The translations under genes and the position numbers were made by a program. The notes beneath the pieces were generated by a model. That model worked only from the letters and a program-made list of their open reading frames with translations. It did not search any database and was not told where the DNA came from. A DNA stretch of 44,263 nt from a virus, in IMG/VR virus record IMGVR_UViG_3300047409_000063, positions 1 to 44,263 of that record. One strand, written 5' to 3'. Shown piece after piece: positions 13,009 through 21,394 of this stretch. The first letter of the stretch is position 1. Every line of letters starts with the position of its first letter.

Positions 13009-13368
13009 TCAAGATGCCTTGCGCTGGCCTTCAAGCGCAGCGGTTGCCATTGCGGGATCTGTGATGGTGATGATCGCTTTGCCGTTCGGCGCAGCATTAA
13101 CGAGGGCTTTTGGATTGGCGCCGATCGCTGCGGCCTGTCCGGCAGCACTGGCGGCGAGGTAACCCTTGATCGAAGTATAGACGGGGTAGAGCAAGCTGGC
13201 CAAAACCACCAAATCATTGACAGTAGCGCCAAGCGCGCCGATCGCGGCCTTGATCTGATCGAGCGAGATTCCCTTGGCCTGCAAACCAAAGATGGCGAAC
13301 GCGGTCGCGACTACGGTGCCAGCCGATTCCGCAGCCGACTTGACTTGTGCCTGCGTTGGCAGGGGCAT
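13009..13368 (-). CDS. Membrane protein of lysis cassette, holin candidate
   Basis: A 119-residue protein, MPLPTQAQVKSAAESAGTVV at the start, with hydrophobic stretches around VVATAFAIFGLQAKG and NDLVVLASLLYPVYTSIKGY that may cross the membrane. The soluble C-terminal part is Ala-rich. Its place directly after the endolysin suggests a holin or related function. The start at 13368 follows a GGAGAAC ribosome site. Confidence 0.5.
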   Translation of the reverse strand: MPLPTQAQVKSAAESAGTVVATAFAIFGLQAKGISLDQIKAAIGALGATVNDLVVLASLLYPVYTSIKGYLAASAAGQAAAIGANPKALVNAAPNGKAIITITDPAMATAALEGQRKAS

Positions 13369-13391
13369 GATGTTCTCCAGTGATGTGAGGG

Positions 13392-13979
13392 TTAGAAAGG
13401 CTCGGGGTACCATTCCCCGCTGATGGTCGGATCGATCAGGGTCATGCGTTGCAGCAGTGCCGCGCAGCCAGTTTGATGGTCAACGGCTTCCGGGTCGAAA
13501 TGCCCATCCGCGACGTATTTCCCGCGATGATATTGGTCGGTCGAGGACCAGACGTAGGGCGATGGCAGGCCGCGCGCGAAGTAGCCGAGACCATTGTATT
13601 GTTCGAGCAGCGTCAGCGCGCCGCCGATCGTCCAGTCATCCCAGCGCGATGCAAACGGCGGACAATGTTCAAGCGCATCTTCGGCCGCCAACTCCCAGGA
13701 GGTGAAAGGCCCTCGCCCGCGCGGAACGTGGATGGAAACCTTGTTCCACGGGTCGCCCTGCGCCAGCGAGGCGCTCCAACTCTGCGCGGATTCCCGCTGA
13801 TGGATCACCGCGATAATCGGCCATGGCACGCCCGAAGCCGTTCGCACATTCTCATAGCGGGTTTTCGCGTTGACCAGCCGATGCGCAACCGTATCCAGCA
13901 CTCGCGCCCATTCCGGCAATATATGGCACGAATGCCAACGCTTGGCGTTCGCTGCCTTGAGGGCTTCGATATCGGGCAT
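13392..13979 (-). CDS. Phage endolysin (lysozyme-like)
   Basis: A 195-residue protein. The segment IIAVIHQRESAQSWSASLAQ (residues about 55-74) carries a catalytic Glu (E63) in the His-x-Arg-Glu-Ser setting found in rhizobial prophage lysozymes; VPRGRGPFTSWELAAEDALE follows, also conserved there. The C-terminal part has aromatic motifs (YNGLGYFARGLPSPYVWSST). It should cut peptidoglycan glycan strands. There is no signal peptide, so release would depend on a holin, for which neighbours are candidates. Confidence 0.8.
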   Translation of the reverse strand: MPDIEALKAANAKRWHSCHILPEWARVLDTVAHRLVNAKTRYENVRTASGVPWPIIAVIHQRESAQSWSASLAQGDPWNKVSIHVPRGRGPFTSWELAAEDALEHCPPFASRWDDWTIGGALTLLEQYNGLGYFARGLPSPYVWSSTDQYHRGKYVADGHFDPEAVDHQTGCAALLQRMTLIDPTISGEWYPEPF

Positions 13980-15005
13980 CTAGATAATTCTGATGATGTA
14001 ATTGCAGACGATCGTCGGCTGCACGGTGCGGTGCGCGTTGCCGCTGGTGTTGTTTGACGTGCCCGTACCCGTGACTGAAGCGTCTGCCGCGAGTTGTGAC
14101 CCGTTTGCGATGGTTTTTGCGGAGCCGGGGCTGGCCCATCCGAAGCTACCGCCGGTCGAGGAATCTAGATATGTGAAGTTAAGGGAGCTGCCATTCACCC
14201 GGAAGCCAGACACCGAGCCCGTTGCGCTAACCGTTGTGGTGATCCCCGTTGGCAGTTGGGCAAGGCTAAGGGTTTGGCTTTCGGCACCACCAACAGCCCC
14301 GAGCGCCGTGGAATCGCCGCCAAAATAGGTCGAGGTAAGCCGCGTTGCGCTGGCCTCCTGCATCGCGGAGATGCGCCCGGTTTTATCCGGCAGATTGAAC
14401 GTGGTTGACCCGTCGCCCGAGCCGTAGGTCGTGCTCATAATCGAGAAAAGCGTGGCATAGGTCGTGCGCGAGATCGCCTGCCCGGCCGGAAATGCAAACG
14501 AGGTGTTCGGCGCCGTTGCGCCCCAGAAATCCATGCCAGCGGCGAGCGGGATATTATAAGGATTGGTCATGTTCATGAGGTAGAACACGGCGTCAGAATT
14601 GTTATAGCTGACGATGTAGGGCGTGCCTAGAACAAGCGTTCCGTTCGGCAGCGCAATTCCCGGTGCCATGCGAATGGATTTCGCGCCGAGGCTGTCCACG
14701 TTAAGGGTCACGTCAACGCCGACTGCGTTTGTGTTGGTGGCATGGGGCACAAAGGCTATTTTCTGCCCAGCCAGATGCGCCAAGGTATCAAACGATTGAT
14801 AGCTCGAAACCGTGTAGGCCGTAGCCGTGCCGCCTGTGGTAATACCGCCTGCGATGTCGTCGCGGTATTTCGCGGTTTCCGCCATCATGGCGCGGGCGCT
14901 GTCGTTCACGCTGGACGGTGATTGCCCCTCGGCCCAATTGATCGCAGATGACGCGCTTGCGTTCGAGGACGCTGTTTGCGACCACGTGTAGAAACCTTGA
15001 GACAT
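13980..15005 (-). CDS. Tail fibre with phage tail collar domain
   Basis: A 341-residue protein. The N-terminus (SASSAINWAEGQSPSSVNDS) is a virion-attachment motif seen in many tail fibres. Residues about 165-215 form a tail-collar domain: MDFWGATAPNTSFAFPAGQA, then YATLFSIMSTTYGSGDGSTT and FNLPDKTGRI. The last residues, NAHRTVQPTIVCNYIIRI, form the conserved C-terminal tip. It would act in host recognition. It lies between the endolysin and a transglycosylase-like protein at the end of the tail module. Confidence 0.88.
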   Translation of the reverse strand: MSQGFYTWSQTASSNASASSAINWAEGQSPSSVNDSARAMMAETAKYRDDIAGGITTGGTATAYTVSSYQSFDTLAHLAGQKIAFVPHATNTNAVGVDVTLNVDSLGAKSIRMAPGIALPNGTLVLGTPYIVSYNNSDAVFYLMNMTNPYNIPLAAGMDFWGATAPNTSFAFPAGQAISRTTYATLFSIMSTTYGSGDGSTTFNLPDKTGRISAMQEASATRLTSTYFGGDSTALGAVGGAESQTLSLAQLPTGITTTVSATGSVSGFRVNGSSLNFTYLDSSTGGSFGWASPGSAKTIANGSQLAADASVTGTGTSNNTSGNAHRTVQPTIVCNYIIRII

Positions 15006-15011
15006 TGATGG

Positions 15012-15719
15012 TTATCCTTGAGGGAAGATCGGCGCGCGGTTGGCGAACGCGGCATGGAGGGCGGTTAAGTCGATCGGCTTGCGCGGGGCGTAGAAGATTT
15101 GCGGGGCCTGAGCCATTTGCGGCGCCGGCATCTGGGCAAAGGCTGATGGAACGGCACCGAGGGCGGCCTGTGCTTGCTGCGGGAATATCGGTTGCTGCGG
15201 TTGCGGGATAGCTTGTGCAGGGGCGCTAGGCGGGCTTGCGGGACTCGCTGAAGCCGTTTGCATCGGTTGGCTAGAACCGCCTACCTTCCGCGCCGCCCAC
15301 GCCTGCAAGCCCTGCGCTGTCATCCCTGCAAGGAACGGATTGGCCTTGACGACGCCGGCCCCGAGAATGTCCCCAACCGGAGCATTCGGATCGGCCTGCA
15401 AGACCTTGACCGCCCCTCCCGGCCCGGCGAAATGGGCCAAATAGGTATTGCCGTCCGTGACAGGAACACCGGCCTTTGATAGAATAGCTTGGTTATCCGA
15501 GGCGTATGCCCCGGTCATTTCGCGAGAGAGTTGTGGATCTGATTTCAAAGCAATCAAATCCGCGTCGGATTGGCCGGCTAAATCAGGCCGATGCGCCCTT
15601 ATTGTCGAAAGCCAAGTGGAATCGATGAACTGACCAAGCCCTGACGCAGACGAAGTAGGATTAGACGCGGTTGGATCGCCGCCGCTTTCAGCACCGATAA
15701 TGGAGTCTATGAGGCCCAT
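15012..15719 (-). CDS. Virion-associated lytic transglycosylase
   Basis: A 235-residue protein with an N-terminal SLT domain: catalytic Glu E11 in IIGAESGGDP, then SSASGLGQFIDSTW and TYLAHFAGPGGAVKVL. The C-terminal third is Pro/Gln/Ala-rich and disordered. Such enzymes locally open the peptidoglycan during DNA entry. It is encoded beside the internal virion proteins, as expected for an ejected enzyme. Its ATG (15719) shares the bases CATG with a divergent small gene. Confidence 0.85.
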   Translation of the reverse strand: MGLIDSIIGAESGGDPTASNPTSSASGLGQFIDSTWLSTIRAHRPDLAGQSDADLIALKSDPQLSREMTGAYASDNQAILSKAGVPVTDGNTYLAHFAGPGGAVKVLQADPNAPVGDILGAGVVKANPFLAGMTAQGLQAWAARKVGGSSQPMQTASASPASPPSAPAQAIPQPQQPIFPQQAQAALGAVPSAFAQMPAPQMAQAPQIFYAPRKPIDLTALHAAFANRAPIFPQG

Positions 15720-15864
15720 GGATATTGATCTACCGCCTAAGGATTATGTTTCGGAACGCGAGAAGCCCAAAGAACCAATATTCGGTCCCGGTCTTCCCGG
15801 CGCGCTCGCCTATTTCATTACGTGGGTTGTGGTGGCTTCAGGCGTCTACTGGATTACTCACTGA
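15718..15864 (+). CDS. 48-residue membrane protein on the opposite strand
   Basis: The only likely rightward gene inside the leftward late operon. MDIDLPPKDYVSEREKPKEP is a charged head; PGALAYFITWVVVASGVYWI is a membrane helix ending two residues before the stop. It fills the 138-bp gap between two structural genes almost exactly and shares its start region with the divergent transglycosylase gene. GAGG lies just before the ATG. Its orientation suggests separate expression, as in a moron, but no promoter was identified. Confidence 0.5.
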   Translation: MDIDLPPKDYVSEREKPKEPIFGPGLPGALAYFITWVVVASGVYWITH

Positions 15865-17864
15865 CGCCGCTGAGTTCCGGGCAACGCGACGGCTACGCCG
15901 CCTGCCGCCCCGCGCCCGACATTCCGGGCGATGTTCTGCACGAATTGAATGCGCTGCACTGTCCGATCGACCATTTCGCGCAAGGCGTTCGGTGCAAGGC
16001 TCTGGCCGTTCTGCAAAATGATACGAGCGACAGCAGCGCGGACCTCCGGGGTATTCCCGGTGAGAGCATTGTGGCCGGCTGCAAGGGCAGTCCTCACCGC
16101 CCCATGCCAGTTGCCGGTCATGATCTGCCCGATCAAATGCGGATCGACGCCCATAGCCGCATGATCGTTGAGATTGTCCGCCGTCTTCGAACCGCCCATA
16201 GCCGCGTTGCGGGTTTCGAACATGGTGTTTTCGCGGGTTAGCCGCCGCTGCATCAGGGGATTGCCGGGCGCCATTACAGCTGCTTCGTCCTGAAACGCGG
16301 GGCTGGTGAGCGGTCGCGCAGCGTTGGTGCCGAACGGGCTTTTCTGCGCGTCGGCGATAAGCGGATCGGCATAACCCGAACGGAATGCTTGCTGGCCCGG
16401 AGGCTGAAGCGCTTGGAACGCCGGGATCGTATCTTCGGTGCGCCCGCGCATCGCGGCATTGCGGCCGGCTTGAACCGCATCGATATTGCGGGAGGCTTGG
16501 GCAAAATTGGCGTTCGCAGCACGGTAGCCCGGCGATGCGTTTTCCATCGCGGCATCTAACTGCCGCACGGCACCCCCGATCAGCCTAGCCCTGTTGCCGT
16601 TGCCGTTCTGCTGGGCGCTTTGGGCCGCGTCGGCCATGTCGCCCCGGATGCGTTGCACGGCCTCGAAATCGTCAGGATTGACCCGAGACAACCGCTGCCG
16701 AAAGGGCGTTAGAGCCGCTTCCACGCTATCATTGGCCGGACTTATAACTTGTCCGGGGTCCGTCCCGATAATTCGATCGAGATGGTTTAATGTGCCGGTT
16801 ACGTCTACTTGATTGGCGCCATTTCGCACGGCACCATAATCGGCATCGGCGTTAGTGCCGCGAGCTGCCGTTAGACGCGCCTCAGTCTGCGCCGCCGTTT
16901 CTGGTGCATTAAAGCCCTCCGCGAGCGTTCCAGCAACGCGCCGAGCCTGTCCCGCTTGCCGCGCATCCAAAGCCGCAACCGCCGTCGTGCGCCCCTCTCC
17001 CGGCGCCCTGGTGACGGTCGAGAGCAACCGTTGTCCAGGATTCCCCATAGCATCGGCGACGGTGTAAGCGCCCTGCCCGTCGTTGCCAGCTTGTACAACG
17101 TCGTGGCTGATTTGGTTCGGATCGACGCCGCTTTCATGGATGCCCCGGGCGACCTGAGATTCCGCAAAGCCCTGCGGGTTAATGCGAGCGCGGATGTTGC
17201 TGACGACCGGAGACACCGCCGCGCCGGCCAGCCTTAGAGCCCCCGGCGTTAACCCGCCAAGTGCCGCGCCAGTGGCGAGCCCCTTTATGGCATTGTTGAA
17301 CCGTTCTTTGAAGCCGTTGCCTTCCATGGCGCCGGAAAACGCGCCAAATCCGGCGGCGTCGGCGGCCGACGCAAGCGACCGCATTCCTAGACCAGCTTCA
17401 GGTGCAAGCAGGCGAGCAGCCGTTAGGCCACCACCTGCAAGGCCAGCCGCGCTAGCAGCGCCGCCAAGAATTTCGGTCGCCGTGCCTAGCGCCCCGGTAT
17501 TCTCCCGCGCCTTGTTCATTATATAGTCTTCGCGGGCCTTGGCGTAATTATAGCCCTCGGCGGGATTGAACGTGCCGCGCTTTATCATTTCCAGCGGCGT
17601 CATCAGCCCCGCCTCAATGGTGCTGTCGGCTCCCATCGTATAGCCGTGAGCTAGCCGCCGAGTATATCCAGCAGAATTATCAATCGCGGGATTTGCCTTG
17701 GCTTCATCGATCGCGGCTTGCTGGTATTTGTCGGGCGCAGGGGCAGCGGGCGCATCGGATTTAGCACCATGGAAGGCGGAAAACGCTGCTATAGCCGCAT
17801 GCTCGTCTGGCGCATCGACGTGGTACGTGCCGCCGTCAGGTCCGGTTAGTTCAAAGGTTGCCAT
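15858..17864 (-). CDS. Internal virion / DNA ejection protein
   Basis: A 668-residue, Ala- and Gly-rich helical protein. The first 35 residues (FELTGPDGGTYHVDAPDEHA) resemble a short beta module often at the start of phage ejection proteins; a hydrophobic Gly/Ala segment near 130-230 (ILGGAASAAGLAGGGLTAAR) could insert into membranes; the C-terminal half is long helix. Size, composition and position between portal-side tail genes and the transglycosylase fit a podoviral ejection protein. No exact family is named. Confidence 0.65.
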   Translation of the reverse strand: MATFELTGPDGGTYHVDAPDEHAAIAAFSAFHGAKSDAPAAPAPDKYQQAAIDEAKANPAIDNSAGYTRRLAHGYTMGADSTIEAGLMTPLEMIKRGTFNPAEGYNYAKAREDYIMNKARENTGALGTATEILGGAASAAGLAGGGLTAARLLAPEAGLGMRSLASAADAAGFGAFSGAMEGNGFKERFNNAIKGLATGAALGGLTPGALRLAGAAVSPVVSNIRARINPQGFAESQVARGIHESGVDPNQISHDVVQAGNDGQGAYTVADAMGNPGQRLLSTVTRAPGEGRTTAVAALDARQAGQARRVAGTLAEGFNAPETAAQTEARLTAARGTNADADYGAVRNGANQVDVTGTLNHLDRIIGTDPGQVISPANDSVEAALTPFRQRLSRVNPDDFEAVQRIRGDMADAAQSAQQNGNGNRARLIGGAVRQLDAAMENASPGYRAANANFAQASRNIDAVQAGRNAAMRGRTEDTIPAFQALQPPGQQAFRSGYADPLIADAQKSPFGTNAARPLTSPAFQDEAAVMAPGNPLMQRRLTRENTMFETRNAAMGGSKTADNLNDHAAMGVDPHLIGQIMTGNWHGAVRTALAAGHNALTGNTPEVRAAVARIILQNGQSLAPNALREMVDRTVQRIQFVQNIARNVGRGAAGGVAVALPGTQRRQ

Positions 17865-19549
17865 CAGTTCACTCGCCTGATGGTTACGCCGCCGATTTTG
17901 GTCGATTGGCCGGGTTGAAGCGCAGGCGATGCGGTCGCGGGCGCCCCCGAAGCACTCACGCCCGGGACGCCTTGTCCGGTGCTCGTATCTTCCGAGCCCA
18001 TCAGCTTGTTGAATGACGCGCGATTTTCAGGGTAGAGAAAATCCTGCTCGTCTCGCTGCGATTTCGTGCCCTCGTTGAAGGCTTTGGTGTGCGACTGGAG
18101 GCGCTTTTGCAGAAGCGACATGGCTTCTGCCACGGCGGCATGCAGTGCCTCGGGCGAATCCGCGCGGTTGAATTTATCCCGCAATTCCGCCGAACCTGAT
18201 ACCGAAGAATGGCCCCCGGACAAAGCAAAGTCGAGTTCTTTGATGGCGGCTTCTTTGTTAGTTTCGAACGTCGCCTTAGCCTTTTGATAATTGGGGTCCA
18301 TGTTGGACGCGTAAGCGTCGTGAATCGCGTTCGCGGCGTGCGGGAAATAAGAATAGTTCCCGAGTTTGTCGATTGTCTGATCCAGCGTTGCAAAATGCCC
18401 AATGGTGGTGTTGATCGACTTCGTGACGCGAGATGCAATCCCGGACGCATAGTCTTTTCGAGTGGCGGCGCGCGTAGCGAAGTCTGAAGAACTCGTTGCG
18501 CCATCAACCGCAAGCACATCCTTAATCATGCGGTCAGCATTCGGCTTTAGTGCTGCGACACCTGTCGGCAGCGGTATGTCACCATTGACCATCGATTCGA
18601 TCCGTCGCGCATAGTCGGGATCGGCTTTTCGGAGCGCGTCAAGACGCGCCTGACCCGTCAAATTGTCATCTACGGCAAACCTGCCAGCCGGGGCCGCAGG
18701 AGCGCCGCTATATTTCCCGGTTGATGGGTCGAACGTTACCTGCGATTCGCTGCCGTCCGCATTCTTGACGGTGACATGCTGGAATTTATCATCCGGCTCA
18801 TAGGCGCGCGTTGTCTGCTTCGTTGCCGGATCGTAGATATAGCCGTTGCCGATCGACATCGGCGTTTTATCAGGACTATAGGCCCGCGTGATTTGTCCGG
18901 ATCGCGGATCGCGGATATAGCCGCTGCCGAGATTTTCCACATTCTGCGGCCCGTAGGCTTGCGCGACAACCGTCTTGAGCAATTCAGGATTGCCGATAGC
19001 CGCCTGCGCCGTAACTGGGTCGACGCCTTTTTGGATCAATGCGCGGAGCGTCAAGTTCTGACTCTGCTGGGCGATGCCTTGGGGGTCGTTTCGCTGGCCG
19101 GTCGCGAGTCCTGAGATGCCGTTCGCGAGCGCGGGGAGAATACCGCCGCCGTTAGCAAAACCCTGAATGCCTGCCATCAAACGGTCGCCAAACCCTGGAC
19201 CTTGTAGCTGCATCGCCTGTTGCGGCTGCGCTGGAATAACCGGAGGCGGCTGTTGCGGGACGGGCTGCGCCATCTGCGCGTTAGCTTGCGAGGGTGCGCC
19301 GTTGGGGCCATAGGGCCACGATGCACCATCAAGCGGGCTTGGCTGCGCGTTCTGTTGCGGGGCACTGATCGGGGCATATGACGGCGAGCTTGGTGCTTGC
19401 GCCATGGCCTGCATCGGCTGGGCACCATATTGTGCCTGATCCGATGGAAGCCCAGACGAAAATTGTTGGTTCAGCGCGTTGTTGCGCAGGAAGTCCAGCA
19501 AGCCGCCGCCGTTGGAACTGTTTGACAGCAAAGAATCGAGCAGGCCCAT
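17864..19549 (-). CDS. Structural protein, probable second ejection protein
   Basis: A 561-residue protein with an N-terminal GLLDSLLSNSSNGGGLLDFL, a long Gln/Pro/Ala-rich disordered part (about 30-110), then repeated short motifs GSGYIRDPRSGQITRAYSPD and GNGYIYDPATKQTTRAYEPD, and a helical C-terminus ending IGGVTIRRVN. The repeats suggest a small duplicated beta unit. Its stop overlaps the next gene's start. Position between two other virion proteins makes a structural role likely; a precise role is not known. Confidence 0.6.
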   Translation of the reverse strand: MGLLDSLLSNSSNGGGLLDFLRNNALNQQFSSGLPSDQAQYGAQPMQAMAQAPSSPSYAPISAPQQNAQPSPLDGASWPYGPNGAPSQANAQMAQPVPQQPPPVIPAQPQQAMQLQGPGFGDRLMAGIQGFANGGGILPALANGISGLATGQRNDPQGIAQQSQNLTLRALIQKGVDPVTAQAAIGNPELLKTVVAQAYGPQNVENLGSGYIRDPRSGQITRAYSPDKTPMSIGNGYIYDPATKQTTRAYEPDDKFQHVTVKNADGSESQVTFDPSTGKYSGAPAAPAGRFAVDDNLTGQARLDALRKADPDYARRIESMVNGDIPLPTGVAALKPNADRMIKDVLAVDGATSSSDFATRAATRKDYASGIASRVTKSINTTIGHFATLDQTIDKLGNYSYFPHAANAIHDAYASNMDPNYQKAKATFETNKEAAIKELDFALSGGHSSVSGSAELRDKFNRADSPEALHAAVAEAMSLLQKRLQSHTKAFNEGTKSQRDEQDFLYPENRASFNKLMGSEDTSTGQGVPGVSASGAPATASPALQPGQSTKIGGVTIRRVN

Positions 19550-20404
19550 TTACTTCTTCCCGCCAAAAAGACTGCCAAGCGAACCGACGATCGTCCCAAA
19601 CTGCTGCGCGCCGCTCATCTGGTTTTGCGTGTTGCCCGTTCCGGTTGATTGCGAGCCAAGGCCTGCAATGGGAATGCCGATCTGGGCGAGCAACCCGAGC
19701 GCCTGCACCGGGATGCCGCGCCGTTGCGCTTCCGCCTGCAAGGTCGCGTTGGCGTTGGCGTCCTGCGCGGCCGGCGCGTTCGCCGCCGTGGTAACGCCCT
19801 GCCCCTGGTTGGTGAGATACTGCTGCTGAAGGCCCGAGAGTATGCCCGCATTGGTGTTGCCGGCGTTGTAGAGGTTGCTTGCCGCGCCCTGCTGGTTCTG
19901 GACGTTCTGATTGTATTGATTGGTCAGGATTGGGGCCATGCCTGCAGCAAGCCCCTGCCCCAGCGCCTTCTGGTTATAGCCCGAGCCATCGCGTCCGGCT
20001 GCTGCAAACGAGCCGTTGACCTGCCCCGTGATTTGATCCTGAAGCGCGGAAAGCTGGTTGCCGATCCCCGGCGTCTGCATCGGGTCATAATTGGTGTTAG
20101 ACGCGAGCGGGTTGGTCTGCGCCTGATAGTTCTGATAATTCTGATTGACGTTGCCGGCCTGATTGTTGGCGCCGCCGCCGCCGAGCAGGCTGCCGACGTA
20201 GCCGTTGATCTGGGGCGAAAAATTGGGCGAGGAATTGGCGTTGTTCTCAATGGTGTTGAGCGCGTTCGACTCGTTCCAAGTCGTCCCGGTATTGCCGAGG
20301 TTGCTGTTCACCTGTCCCAACATGCCGGTTAGCGCGGGCTGCGCAGCCGTCCACGGTGCCGTGGTCGAGGACTGCGTTTGATTTGAACTGCTCGTTCCGC
20401 CCAT
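19550..20404 (-). CDS. Asn/Gln/Gly-rich virion protein
   Basis: A 284-residue low-complexity protein, beginning MGGTSSSNQTQSSTTAPW and rich in Asn, Gln and Gly, ending in a Gly-rich helix IVGSLGSLFGGKK. The segment SFAAAGRDGSGYNQKALGQG recalls small podoviral proteins that precede the ejection proteins. It sits in the same order here. A virion role is inferred from the neighbourhood only. Confidence 0.6.
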   Translation of the reverse strand: MGGTSSSNQTQSSTTAPWTAAQPALTGMLGQVNSNLGNTGTTWNESNALNTIENNANSSPNFSPQINGYVGSLLGGGGANNQAGNVNQNYQNYQAQTNPLASNTNYDPMQTPGIGNQLSALQDQITGQVNGSFAAAGRDGSGYNQKALGQGLAAGMAPILTNQYNQNVQNQQGAASNLYNAGNTNAGILSGLQQQYLTNQGQGVTTAANAPAAQDANANATLQAEAQRRGIPVQALGLLAQIGIPIAGLGSQSTGTGNTQNQMSGAQQFGTIVGSLGSLFGGKK

Positions 20405-20817
20405 CAGGCTAGATCCTTTTCCATAATCACGTATTGCACGTGATAGTCTTTCAATTCACGCGCCCAGCCCTTGCGGCCGTAGAAGCGAACGCATTTCGCG
20501 CCTTCGGCTTTGGCGTAGTTTTCAATGCGAGACAGCAGCGGCATCCAGCGTTCGCGCTCTGATCCGGCGCACGCCGTAAGCACCAGCACCGGCTTGTCAC
20601 GGGTTTTAATCAGATGCGTGGTTGCAGCGGCTTCAACGTGGTCGGATAGCGCAAGCCATAGAAGTTGATCGCCAGCCAGAACGTCGTATTCGATGTCTCT
20701 GAAGTCGCTGAGGTCGGTCTTTTCGATAGCTGACCGGATCAATTCTTTCGCTTGCGGCCAAATTTGATGAACGTCTTTTGGATCGACGCAGAGCAGATCA
20801 GGCAATTCGGTAAGCAC
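20404..20817 (-). CDS. GNAT-like phage protein
   Basis: A 137-residue protein with the strand-helix pattern of the GNAT acetyltransferase fold: QLLWLALSDHVEAAATTHLI, PVLVLTACAGSERERWMPLL, then AEGAKCVRFYGRKGWARELK and a final strand VQYVIMEKDL. The G/R-x-GW near residues 113-118 fits many podoviral proteins of this type, located beside tail genes. A clear acetyl-CoA loop is not obvious, so it may be structural or have lost the activity. Confidence 0.6.
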   Translation of the reverse strand: MLTELPDLLCVDPKDVHQIWPQAKELIRSAIEKTDLSDFRDIEYDVLAGDQLLWLALSDHVEAAATTHLIKTRDKPVLVLTACAGSERERWMPLLSRIENYAKAEGAKCVRFYGRKGWARELKDYHVQYVIMEKDLA

Positions 20818-21394
20818 TGACGGTGCTATCTTTGGAGTTGCCGGTTAGATTGAACTTAATAGCACCCGTCGTGTTGGTAGCGTCTTTCACGCTTATGCGG
20901 ATGTTCGCGGCCGGGGATGCAATGACGCCAGATAAGGTGGCTGTCGCCGCGAAGTTCTGAGATGCAGCAACACGGGTCGAAGCGATCACGGTCGTTCCGT
21001 CCCATAATTTTACGTCGAAAGCGTCAGGCCCGGCGGCGGTATCAATTACGGTAATAGTGCCGCTTGCAAACCATGTCCCGACGGTGCCTTGCGCCACGCT
21101 AGGACCGTCGAAATAATTGGCGGTATTGTTGAGCGCAACATCGCCGCTTAAAGAGGCAGTTATCTTTGATCCTGTAAGCGCCGCAAGGTTTGCCGCATTG
21201 GTCGCGATAGCAGCCGTGTTCGTGGCGATGGCCGCCGTATTGGTCGCGATGCTTGCCGTGTTGGTCGCGATGCTTGCCGTATTGCTCGCGACGTTGGTGG
21301 TGTTGGTCGAAGTCGCGCTGGCCACTAGCTGCTGTGATCGGATAAGCTTCTTGGTGTCGGTTTCCTCAACGCCTGGGACATAAAGCGCGGTCAT
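20798..21394 (-). CDS. Virion protein with heptad repeat stalk
   Basis: A 198-residue protein. After a short head, residues 38-72 form five heptads of type NTASIAT / NTAAIAT, a pattern of trimeric coiled coils in tail fibres and head fibres. The C-terminal 110 residues are beta-rich (TITVIDTAAGPDAFDVKLWD, and a final KFNLTGNSKDSTVSAYRIA) and could be a jelly-roll or Ig-like head domain. It overlaps the GNAT-like gene by 20 bases. A fibre-like structural role is inferred. Confidence 0.6.
   Translation of the reverse strand: MTALYVPGVEETDTKKLIRSQQLVASATSTNTTNVASNTASIATNTASIATNTAAIATNTAAIATNAANLAALTGSKITASLSGDVALNNTANYFDGPSVAQGTVGTWFASGTITVIDTAAGPDAFDVKLWDGTTVIASTRVAASQNFAATATLSGVIASPAANIRISVKDATNTTGAIKFNLTGNSKDSTVSAYRIA
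21179..21283 (-). repeat. Five 21-bp coding repeats (heptads)
   Basis: Tandem units of 21 bp code for NTASIAT, NTASIAT, NTAAIAT, NTAAIAT and NAANLAA. The DNA copies are nearly identical, so the number may vary by slippage, changing the coiled-coil length in whole heptads. Confidence 0.8.
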
